Positions 50,003 to 60,609 of a DNA stretch of 64,000 nucleotides are shown one piece after another (position 1 is the stretch's first letter; each line of letters opens with the position of its first letter). The position numbers and the translations under genes are program-made. Location of the stretch: positions 15,147,001-15,211,000 of the forward strand of contig OY727099.1 in NCBI GenBank assembly GCA_963402885.1, given 5' to 3'. Under the pieces are notes generated by a model that saw only the letters and a program-made list of their open reading frames with translations, ran no database searches and had not been told where the DNA came from. Origin of the DNA: Antedon bifida. Lineage: Eukaryota; Echinodermata; Crinoidea; Comatulida; Antedonidae.

Positions 50003-52331
50003 TTAATTTGCTCTTCTGGACTGTTGACGTATTCTTTGAAAAACACCTGGATACTCTTCGCTAAAATGAAGATGCTGCATTTTCTTAATTCCTACCATCT
50101 TCTTGAAATACGGTGCGAGAAAGCTTTGCCTGTCAAAATTTTTGACATAGACATCTCCTTGTCCATTTCCAACCAACCTTAGTATATTCACTCCAGCAGA
50201 CAATGATTTACACAACAACAAAGAAACAAAGGTCTTGGAAAACCGTTGTTTTAACAGACCGAAGAATCCATCAGGTGTGAACTTCGTATGTCCATCTACC
50301 ATGAAGTGAATACTGTCTTCATGCAGCCCATGTATGCATCTCCATAAACAGTACCAGAGCAAATAGTTGTTTTTATTCTGGCATGTGCAATTTAAAACCA
50401 TATTTAGCCAGAAAATCATAAATATAAGAAATAACTGCAATTGATCCTTTTGAACTGTTGTGCCCCTCATCAATCAAATAATTTACCCGCTTTGTAAGGC
50501 CTTCAGCAGGTATTCCAAATAAGCGGCACTTCCATTGCGTTTTGAAATATATGGGCCCTGGCTGCAGAGGGTCACTAGGATATAGAATCTGTTGGGTGAA
50601 ATCAAAACTGTAATGACTCGTTATATCCGGACTACGGTACATGTTCACCAAATATTTGACCTTGAAGGCTACCCTTGGCCATTGCTACATTGGTTCTGTA
50701 AAAGGCTCTTCCTCCACATGTTTTAGATGTGCAACATAGATGGTTATACTGTAACATAAAAGATTGTATTAATTAGTATAAATAATCTTGGTTGATGTTA
50801 ATTTCTATCGAGTTGACAAAAAAAATGACAATGTTCATCTCATCCAGCAACATGTGCCCTGTCAATTAAGGGAGTGCTCACACACTTTAATGATTGTAGC
50901 ATAACAATGATTGCATATACCATCGGTGATGCACATTGTGCTTAGCTTCATTATTAAAGTCATTATCTAATAAATTAAAAGACTCACCGCTCTTGCTTTT
51001 TAGCAACAGAGACATTTGCACTGTGGTAGAGGATGTGTTATGCTGCACACAAACCCAGCACAGACCCATCTTTGGATGTAATAATCTAAAATCTCGCCAG
51101 ATTTTCTAAAAAGTAGTACGTTTCACTACTTTCAACAGTCATCCTGCAAGATAAAATAACAGCAACATTTCTAATTAAATATTGAATAAAAATCAGCATA
51201 AATGTTATTCTAAACTCTCAAAGTCAGATTTCAACCCTCCAAAAAACTTCATGATACCTCAAAATAATGTTTTTGGCCCTATTCAACCTTAGGGGATGTG
51301 TCAAAATTATATTACTCCGTGTAACGCAGTTAACACAAAATTTACTGCGGTTAACGCACAAACGCTCTTAACAGATGTTCGTTTATGCATAATCTTGTAG
51401 ATTTCAGTAATTGCGTTAACAAATTGATTATTCATAAGTAAGTAAATGAATATTCATGAGTAGTACAGCAGAAACAGGAGACACGCTCCGTTGATTTTTG
51501 GAGTTAATACAAGCGTTTAAACAATAAATAGGTAGGATAGGATAGGAGGTCAATAACATTGTATACAGTATGTATATATAGCCAGATCCTTGTAGCACAA
51601 CGGTGACTCTACTGTACTACCGCGTGTTGTCGCTGAAAAAAAAAACTTTGTTCGGGCTCCAAAAATGGGAATTCTCCTGAATTAAAAACAGCGGAAACAC
51701 GCGTAACATATTAAAAAATGTACAAACCGTTTACCGCGTGTGCTGTTTTTTATTATTCAGTAAACAATTCAGTAATTACCTCATGAATATGTATGCAATG
51801 CAAAACGTTAGTAGCGTAATAGCACTCAACACTTCAATGAACATGGTTACACCCACCTCATTAACGAATTGTAATACACAGAATAACGTTAACCGCGGTG
51901 CACCACATTACACAGAGTAAATAAATTAATTAAGTAAATATAATTTTGACACAGGCCCTTAACCTGTTGACATCCATCAACATCCCTGCAAAATCATCAT
52001 GCTGCAAGATCAAAATTACAACCAATGCTTACCTTTAATGATGACCCCTCTACGATTTACTTCCATTTGTGACACATACTTTCTAAACAATGACACCTTG
52101 GATTTAGAGGTTGATAGTATATTAGGCTAGTTCCAACACCATTGTCTTTCCAGGCAAAGGCATACTGTGGTTGCTGCCATAGTTTTCGATGAATGTTGCC
52201 ACATGTTTGTATCGGTATAAGACCATTCTTACCAGATTTCCTACCACCCAAATTTTTATGTGGCCGTGATACACCCTCCATGTTGAAATGTTTGATGCCT
52301 GTGAGTTGATGTCCAATACTAAAAAAATTGT
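50003..52331 (-). pseudogene. Broken gene of an HTH/Cys-rich/DDE-like family (DUF7869-type, tentative)
   Basis: Pieces in family order: 52331-52057 with IGHQLTGIKHFNMEG, ATFIENYGSNHSMPLPGK and STSKSKVSLFRKYVSQME across frames; 51100-50888 with PKMGLCWVCVQHNTSSTT; 50651-50373 with CRLFGIPAEGLTKRVNYLID and GSIAVISYIYDFLAKYG; 50400-50003 with CQNKNNYLLWYCLWRCIHGL, VDGHTKFTPDGFFGLLKQRF and EEYPGVFQRI. I recognise this as a multi-copy invertebrate family, possibly transposase-derived. The Pfam name is from memory. The usual His-x-Asp-Asn block before QNKNN is missing at a frameshift near 50390. A phase-compatible acceptor (tttttttag) precedes the first piece. A MITE separates the first two pieces. 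Confidence 0.65.
51292..51958. mobile_element. Tourist-like (PIF/Harbinger-type) MITE, 667 bp
   Basis: Left end ggggatgtgtcaaaattata and right end (reverse strand) gggcctgtgtcaaaattata are inverted repeats of about 22 bp. Flanks are TTA at 51289-51291 and TTA at 51959-51961, the 3-base duplication typical of PIF/Harbinger. There is no transposase. A partial inverted copy is at 44951-45115. Confidence 0.85.
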
Positions 52332-52344
52332 AAAAAAAAAACAA

Positions 52345-53855
52345 ACTCTCAAAATTATCAATCTTCTAATAGAAGTGGTAGAGATAAGAAGTGAAGGCAT
52401 GGGGAATCACTACAACCAAGTTCCAAACAGCATACAAAAATGAATTGATGCTGTACATCCCAGGCTGTCATTTATTTCTAGTACCATTATACTTTTTTTG
52501 GGCAGAATATTCATCACATAGAAAGTTATCTGAATGCCAAGGTCCTCGTCCACCACTCGGAATTTCCGACCACCACTTTCATGATTCCGACCACCACTAT
52601 ATTAAAGCATGTACATCGTAGCCTACTGTAACCTACTAACGATGTATTGTTATTATAATTATGTACGCGTCGATAGTAGGGTGCTTCATAGGGTTAATAG
52701 AAAAAGCATGGACAATACAAATTAACAATGTACTAATTAAAATCGGCGCAGCCTTAAAATCCTACCTAGGAGTAGCACAGTTTGTAGCCACTATATGCCA
52801 TGGTTAGCCAAATTTAGCCGGACGAGACGACATCATGGGCCGAATCGACATCAGAGTCGAGTCTAGTTTTGGCAACCTAGGCTTACACTATTAATTATTT
52901 AATCCTACCTTGGCTTAGCAAATTATAAATACACCGATATGCAAAATCAATATATTCCATGTTAAGATTTAACATAGGCCTATTCAATTATTACGACATG
53001 TCACTGTGTAAAGAAAATGGCTCTAGTATTCTATGCTCAACCCGACCAGAATCTTGAGAAAAACGCGACGCGGTCCTACTAAACACCAAACAGGACCAAC
53101 CAATGTGCGACGTGTGGGAACAGTTAATTTAGAGAGCATATAACGTTTCATGTCATGTGACACAAAATCTAGATACACGATCTTCGTCACGTTTTTCCAG
53201 TCATATGACGACCACCACTCATGATATGCTGGTGAGAACCCTGGAATGCGCAAACAGTATTAATAGAATGTTAAGTTTTTACCGATGAACAAACTCAAAT
53301 GACTGTTGGCATACCTTCATTCCCTCTACATAGTATGTACAGCTGATCTGCTTCCCATCACTTTGATTTTTTCTCTTTTTACATAACAGGTTCCAGCTCT
53401 ACCATCTTCATTCTCCTTACTAAAACAAAATTCTAGTCTAATTGTTGAATACATGGCTTATTTCCCTTAAATATGTAGTTGGTAAATGTGCATATCTTGT
53501 TGAGGGCAGCTTCTGTTTTGCAGATTTATCAACGGTGTTATTGCTATGTAAAAGAAATTAATAAATAATTACAATTTTAGCTGTACAGGCTATTTTTATT
53601 TGTGTACTGTATGTGACCACGTACCGTAGAGATAAAAGCAAGTTTAAAACAATTTAAAGTTTAGGCAGGGTAGCCTTGCCTAATTGGGCCCACCGCCCTA
53701 TATTTATACTCGTACTACTAAAACTAACTAGGGCTTTTTTTATAGCAAAATATTACGCTTTGGTAATCATAACATGGTATAAAGTATAAATAAAATCTAC
53801 AAATAACACCAAATACATCGTTGTATAGTTTAAATGAATAAATTCTATGTTGTAC
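52345..53855. other. Spacer, possible intron
   Basis: No exon fits the phase of 54094-53856. Three ccgaccaccact-like units occur at 52535-52600 and a gggccgaatcgacatc segment at 52837. The open frame at 53253-53023 on - is unrecognised. Confidence 0.4.
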
Positions 53856-54094
53856 CTGTCTGACCTTTGTCACAACCCTAAAGCGTTCCTCGTCCGATGT
53901 ATCCTTGACATGTGTTATCAAAATGGTTTTGGCTCGACCATTGCAGGTAGCTTCTTCATGTACAATTGTGGTCAATGGAGTATCTTCACATGTCGACATA
54001 TAGGCATCGTTTGTAGATTCAAGATTGTTATTGTTGGTGCTAGCAGTAGTACTACTAGTACTAGCAGAATAATCATCATTATTAATCTCTACAT
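53856..54094 (-). CDS. Candidate exon, unrecognised protein
   Basis: Acceptor tttttttcag and donor gtacaa bound an open frame: a Ser/Thr/Asn-rich part (SASTSSTTASTNNNNLEST), then GRAKTILITHVKDTSDEERF and RVVTKVRQ. It lies upstream of, and in the same orientation as, the broken 50.0-52.3 kb gene, and could be its N-terminal exon. The matching next exon was not found. Confidence 0.45.
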
Positions 54095-54099
54095 CTGAA

Positions 54100-55170
54100 A
54101 AAAATAATGGGCAAGAATTTTACTATCAATACATTATAGAATGATGATACATATTTAATTTCAGAGTGCCACTCTGCCAGAGAATTGGAATGTGAATTAA
54201 GTTCCTAAATTATTACTAGGTAGGCCTAATTATTATTAATAATATAACAAAAATTAATAATCTATCAATCATTATTAATATGTAAATGACCACTTCTTCC
54301 GTCCAACTAAACACCTTTTCATAAATTAAAAAAAATAGACAGTTAGGCTTAGCCTAGGCCTAACTAGTAGACCTAGTATACAGTAGGCCTATCATCTCTC
54401 ATAAAATAAGCTCATATACTTATATTTACCTGGAGCTGTTATATAGGCTGGCAGTGCTTTCCAAAAAAAAAAACCCTGATAAATTAGATTGCCTTAACCG
54501 CTTCGATTTTGTTCCATAGTAACATTTTGAAAAAAAAAACCATATATATTTCAACGCGGTCGTAGACCTCAGGGATGTAATTGTGCAGGGCGGACCCGTC
54601 CTGCCTAAAAGGCTTCCGCCCAGTCTAAAGTCGATTAGCCCAGTGTAAAACATACCGATCAGCCCACCCTAAATTATTCTGTTTCCGCCGATATATTCAA
54701 CTTCATTTAATTTTCCACTGATGAATTTTAAATATAGTAACAGAACGTTCAGTTGATTGCTCTGCCGACAGAGAATTATTACAACATAGATTTCTGGGTC
54801 ACGTGAAATGTACACGATGTTGTTGACATACCACAACTTCACATGTTTTTTAGTAAGGTCGGCTAAAGACACAAATCCAAATGCGCTTTCAGACATTAAA
54901 ACGCTGGTGTCGTTCTCCGGGCCAACACAGGCCTCAAATTTTACCAGTGCCTTCGGTGCCCGCTCAATTGGCCTCAATGCCTTTGAAATTTAACAACAAC
55001 CATGGCCACTACTTATAGTGCCCTAGAATTTATACCACAATAAAAACCACCGAATAGCAAAAATATAAATATAAATTTTCAACAATGACTTTGAGGCGAA
55101 TTAGCTACACTTCTAATAAATAAAGTAAAACTAGACTAGGCCTAATAAAATTGAAAAAATTCATCTCCTT
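54100..55170. other. Spacer with unrecognised open frame
   Basis: On the - strand, 54977-54669 reads RPIERAPKALVKFEACVGPE and ADLTKKHVKLWYVNNIVYIS. It looks protein-like but I cannot assign it. AGGCCTAG-type motifs cluster at 54350-54390. Confidence 0.35.
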
Positions 55171-55179
55171 CCCAAAATA

Positions 55180-55283
55180 TTTTTTATATCAAATTTTCGT
55201 TTTTAGTGAAGGTGAAGATAAACGTTGAAACTTACCAACGTTTATCTTCACCTTTACTAAAAACGAAAATTTGATATAAAAAA
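55180..55283. repeat. Foldback with 48-bp arms, 8-base loop
   Basis: 55180-55227 and 55236-55283 pair at 47 of 48 positions; the mismatch is in gtgaagg against ctttac. A taggcctaataaaa sequence lies both left (55137-55150) and right (55284-55298) of it. Confidence 0.95.
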
Positions 55284-55549
55284 TAGGCCTAATAAAAAAG
55301 GGATGCTGATAGGATCTAACTGTTCATTTTTGTTTACAAAAATAACGCTCGACTTCCTCTCGAGCTGCAAGACGTACTGTGTACTGTATGAAAATGGCAA
55401 AAAGAAAAGTTTTTTACGAATAGAAAGTACCTTTTGACTCCCGCTCAAGCTTGAAGACGTACTACTGTATATGTAATGGACCACATGTATTTCGCTCTGA
55501 CTACACAGTACATACACCTTTGATCTCGGCTTTAGTTAAATTACATGAA

Positions 55550-58080
55550 TATTCGTTATTAATTTTCAAGATATTTAACCTCGAGAGAGAATAACTTCCA
55601 AATTAATTTTACATCATGTTTGCGATTACCAATTTTATTTTTTAAACACATTTTATAAATACAGAAAGTAAATAACGACAATAGTTCATTTACAACTTTA
55701 TTTGCTGTTCCAACAATAACGTTTAAAAAAGTAATCTCTTGGATTTCAGGAAAAATGTTTTGATTAATTTGTTGAATCGTATCCATACTGGTTGGACAAC
55801 AATACATAAAAGTAACATATGCTGCTCATTTTCGATACTAATACCACAATTTTCATATAACTCACTCCTTTTGCAAGTTTCCAGATTTTTAATCTTTTGT
55901 TACATGGTAGAATCCGATGCAACAATTAGCTCCAAACACCATTTAATTTGTGATATCGGAGCAATACTGTACCTTTACTGATCAAATGATTATAATAAAA
56001 AGTTGCTTTACGGGTACTTTTAAACAGAAATTAATCACTATTTCTTCTATTATCTTGTACATTAACTTCATTTGCTATAAAATATAATTGCATTTACAAA
56101 AGAAATGTATTCAATTAGTCCATTTCTTTTTTGTGAAAGTGTAGGGAATATTTCCCGTGCAGTTAGTATTCTATTTTCATTTATTACGTCTCTCATAGTA
56201 TTATATCCAGAGTTTATCCAAGATTTAAAATATAGTCACATGATTCTTTGTTTAAAGTGGATAAATTTATTTTCCCATAAATTTTGTTTTATAATTTCAT
56301 AGTAGTTTGTTGGATTTATACCAACATTAATATTCAAATTAACTACTTTATTCAGCATTTCTTTGTAGAAACCAGGCATGGTAGCTAACATAGTATGAAT
56401 ATTAGGGTTAAGTTGAGTTGCTTTAACTGTATACTCTATGGGGTACATAAAATGATTCGGAATAACTTTCCATTTTCCAGGGTCTGGACTTTTAACCCAA
56501 GTTAATTTCAAAGCGTTTACAATTGATTGAAAATCAATCATATTCAGTCCTCCCTTTTCTACTCTTTGTATAAAGGATAGCTCTCTCTATCTTTTCACTT
56601 TTCCAATGCCATAAGAATCTGTACAATATTTTGTCTATTTTAGGAATTAGATGTTTCGGTACATCTATAATACTTGCATTATATATCAGTTTAGATATTG
56701 CTAATGCTTTTATTAAAAATTATTTTTCCAAAGAAAAATAAAAATCTTCTTTCCCAGAGATGTAAGGTGTTTTCTAAATGGGTAATCTTTTCATCCCAGT
56801 TCTTTTTTCACACCGTTTTTCATCATATCCTATCCAGGTTCTATTGTCCAGGTGATATTCAAAGGTTTGGAATTTTTATTCCTATTCGAGCATATCCACA
56901 TGCCATTCGTTTTACTTTTGTTTAACTTTGAACCTGAAATATTACAAAAAGCTTCAATTTCATAAAAGAAACAGTAAAGACTTGATTCGTCTTGACTAAA
57001 ATGACAGTGTCGTCAGCCAATTGTGCCAACTTTACAACATTTTTTTGGTTTTCATTTTTTGGAATGAGTAAAACCGTCAGGCCTTGTCTTTTAAGGCGAG
57101 TGAGTGCGATCACTCATCTAACACCCTCCTAAACTGCCCTTGAGCAGTGCGATTTACAACACACCTTAATTTGGTAAACTTCTACACACGAAAATACAAA
57201 CAGCACACCTACAGCACCCCTGAATGTATTGAGGAGTGCAATTTGTAGCACACTTATGATTTTCAAAAAACAAGGCCTGAAAACCTTTGTACGAATGATT
57301 TTCTCTTATATTTATGGCCATAATTTCTACAACCAATATGAACAATAAGGCAGACAACGGACAGCCCTGCCTTACACCACACTCCATTTTGAAGTGTTGG
57401 GACAGCCATCCATTATTATTAACTACACATTCTGTATCTGTATATAGAGTATTTATCCATTTTAAAAAAGAATCACCAAAACAAACATTTTAACACCTTA
57501 ATGATTAGATTTCTGTCAATTGAATAAAATGCTTTGGCAAATTCTAAGAAGACGATTGCTCCAGGTTTATTCTATTCATTCAATAAAAAAGAATATCATT
57601 TACTAGATGTACATTTTCACCATCAAATCTCCTAGTGACATAACCTTTTTGGTCAAAGTCAATAAATGATCCAATTACTGTTTGTAACCTATTTGCAAGA
57701 ACATTGGCCATTATTTTATAATCTACATTTAAAAGGGCGATTGATCTGCAATTATTAATTATTCCGCATCTTTGTGTATTGCATAATCTGTTATTTGTAT
57801 AACAATAGTTTAGGGCATTGCATAAAGTATGTTTAATATGCTCCCAAAAAAACCATCAGGCCATCAGACCCAGGACTTTTGTTGAGCTTCATAAATATAC
57901 ATTGTTTGTTAAAATAGAGAGGTAACATTCACACTTATTACTTTTTTCTATTGACAATTTATTTATTTAGATACCTATCAATACCATCTTCATAAATATT
58001 TTTGCTTTTGAAGAAATTGTTCTTTCAGGATTTCGTCTGAATCAGAACTTAAATTTACTATTTTCTTTCTGTATTCGAGT
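55550..58080 (-). mobile_element. L1/Tx1-like LINE remnant
   Basis: On the - strand in order: SPGSDGL (57870), NNCRSIALLNVDYKIMANVL and ANRLQTVIGSFIDFDQKGYV (57750-57620), then MECGVRQGCPLSALLFILVV (57387-57328), QLADDTVILVK (57030-57000), a C-terminal MIDFQSIVNALKLTWVKSPD (56541), and a tail with NELLSLFTFCIYKMC near 55690. The GVRQGCPLSALLF box and the ALK..W motif point to the L1/Tx1 group. Many stops and frameshifts. Confidence 0.85.
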
Positions 58081-58553
58081 TGTGTTTTCTTTTTGTATTA
58101 TTTTTTCCAGTCCTAAAAGAATTTATTATTTTTTTAAACACTATACTTTAAAATGTTATTAATCATCTAAGACACTGTGAAACAGAGTAGGTTTAGTTTT
58201 ACCAATGTCAAGCATTTTTACCCAAGTCATTATCATTCTGAGAACCATCGTCTGACACTTCCTAGAGAGGGAGCGAGCTCACCCTCTAGTATGACAAAGG
58301 ACTCGTCAAGCATTTCATAAAAAATTACCTAAGAAATGTGGTAAGCTTTTTTATTCCAATTCGAACATTATTTTAGCGATCAATCCTCCCACGGCACCAC
58401 GCTTGTCGATTGCTGTGAGGAGGAATTCCATTATTGTTTTAAGCGAGGCAGTGCAGGCCGAGTAGGGCCTACTGTAGCTAGTATTTTCGGTCGGTTTTAA
58501 TCTACTGACTGATTGACATACTTTTTGTTTTTTTTCTTCTTTTAGTGCATACT

Positions 58554-59237
58554 GTAGAGCGATGGCATGGCGCGTTGTGTATCGACCACGCTAGTTAGGC
58601 CGCCGAAGCATTACAAAGGTTTTTGTGGATTGGCGTGTTTGTTTGGACCTGTTTGGAAATGGTATGGATATTATCATCAGTTTACTAGTCTAGTGTAGGG
58701 GCATTCCACAGTATTTGGTCCGTGGGTTTTTCCTCACTTGTGTTTATTGAAGTAATGCCTTTAAAATTGTTATTTAATTCCTAATTTTAAATCTTAATTT
58801 TCAACTCCTAAGGATATTAAATTGCAATAGATTTAAACAAGTTTTTAAAAATGTTTTTATTAAAAAAACATTACTATCAAAATTTATTGAATGTGATGAC
58901 AATATTGTAAGAATGAAAAAGTGTTTTTGTACTGTAGGCCGTAAAAAAAAAAAATACTGTGGAATGCCCCTGTACTAGGATAGGCCTAGTGGCAAAATGA
59001 TTCTGGACCAACTTTAGGCCCGGTTGACTTGGGCCTGGTGTCTTTATTGTGGATTTTTGCGAAACTTTGACATAATATTTATGATTTATAAATGTAATAC
59101 ATTTTTAGATAGTGATAACTTGTTTTTATAGGCCTATCGATGCCGTGTAAGTAACGTTTACTTTGTCTGTTGATCTCAACGGGCGATATTTTCATATTGT
59201 GATGTCTTGCACAAAATCGCGAATATCTTGACTTTCT
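58554..59237. repeat. Second copy of 37089-37541, carrying an insertion
   Basis: Colinear with 37089-37541, minus about 120 bases present there near 37165-37300, and plus the 273-bp element below. Confidence 0.85.
58698..58970. mobile_element. 273-bp non-autonomous element with TGTA duplication
   Basis: Perfect 19-bp terminal inverted repeats, ggggcattccacagtattt. TGTA precedes it (58694-58697) and follows it (58971-58974). The sister copy at 37344-37347 has one TGTA at the same point, so the borders are exact. The interior is AT-rich with no coding. A 4-base duplication with GGGG ends is not enough to name a superfamily. Confidence 0.93.
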
Positions 59238-59239
59238 TG

Positions 59240-60205
59240 CGCGAAACTACGAAAAACTAAAAAAGTGGGTTACTTTTATTTTACTATTACGATTTACATA
59301 TTGTGATTTGAAAATCACAAAATCACGTCATCAGTCGATTCCAAACTCGCGACGTCATGTACGTTGTGTTTTTCAAACCATGGTCTAATTTACAACTCTC
59401 CATTGTCAGCCTACAGTACAATTGGCCCATAAATAACAAAACTGAACCTAATCCTATCAACTCCTAAATTAAATCTAAACCTAAAATGTTCTACAAAATC
59501 GGCTGTAAATATTGAGACAAGGTCCGATCGTCGTCTGCACGTGTGGTCCCAATTGTCTACTGGTAATTGTTTACAATTAATCCAACTCTCTCACTCGAGC
59601 TACATTATCTATACCATTCAGATTGGTTGACTAAATCGTTCATGTTGTGATTATAGACAGTATACTTGGCCCGACCAGTTTGGTATTGTTTGTATACTGT
59701 ATCTGCTTATCATCATGTGACGATGCCAGGCATGGGGAGAGAGCATGTGTTATCATCTCGCTCAGCAGAAATGTATACATTATGCTTCATTGATTATAAA
59801 GGCTTTTCCCTAAGTCAGTGCGAAAATCGGCAAACGTAAAGTGAAAACATATCTAATTTTTCACTATTTTGATGAATTTTCATCAAATATTGACTTGATA
59901 AATGAGAAGAACGACTAAATATACAAGTATATAAAAGTAATTGATATGGTTAATGATAACGAGTCGTCGAAAGATTGACCATTTCATGGATTTCCTATTC
60001 TGTAACACAGTTTCATATCGTCGGAGCTGCACTTGCAATTTTGGATTCACTTCACAGCCTTCGCTTCACCGTGTACTTATAATAAGTGATCACTTATAAT
60101 AAGGGAAACTTTTACCATTCAAGAGACAAATATTTTATATTTTTTACTATTCATTTTAAACCCGGAACCTGCCTTTAAGAACAAGACTAGGCTTAAGACC
60201 TTTAT
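59240..60205. other. No gene recognised
   Basis: AT-rich. A cttataataag direct pair around tgatca occurs at 60076-60103, giving a short palindrome. Nothing else is supported. Confidence 0.4.
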
Positions 60206-60259
60206 CGTATACATGCGCATTCAGCGAATACTGATCACTCCGGCCATAGCTATGGCGGA

Positions 60260-60410
60260 ATCCGGGACGATTCGGCCCACTTTTATTGGGATGATTCAGC
60301 CCACTTCTGGGCCGACACATCCTCATTTATGGGCCGAAACATCCCACTTTATGGGCCGAAACATCCCACTTTATGGGCCGAAACATCCTACTTTATGGAC
60401 CGAACGTCTC
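60260..60410. repeat. Short tandem array, ~23-bp gggccgaaacatccc unit
   Basis: Four to six degenerate units of cactttatgggccgaaacat. Single related motifs occur at 52837, 60709 and 62846. Confidence 0.8.
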
Positions 60411-60429
60411 ACTTTAGACCAAATTTATA

Positions 60430-60600
60430 CATTTTTTTTGGTATTTATCAAGTTTTTAAATGTGTTTAACAATCCGTATATTATTGATATTGGCATTGTT
60501 GATGTAATATATAAAATAAATAACTAAAAAAACATAATTTCAATATTCAATATACTTATACTTCGAAACTTTCGTTTATTTCGTGCATTCGCAAAGCGGC
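60430..60600. repeat. Dispersed repeat shared with 62890-63020
   Basis: Both have ttttttggtat or ttttttgggtat, then ttattgatattg, gttgat.taatatataaaat and aaataa. Both follow a gggcc.aaacatc motif. Confidence 0.7.
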
Positions 60601-60609
60601 CAAAAGAGG

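Noticed and set aside
53380..53560. Exons following 53856 toward the decayed gene
   Set aside because: Both AG-preceded candidates open with an in-frame stop in the required phase.
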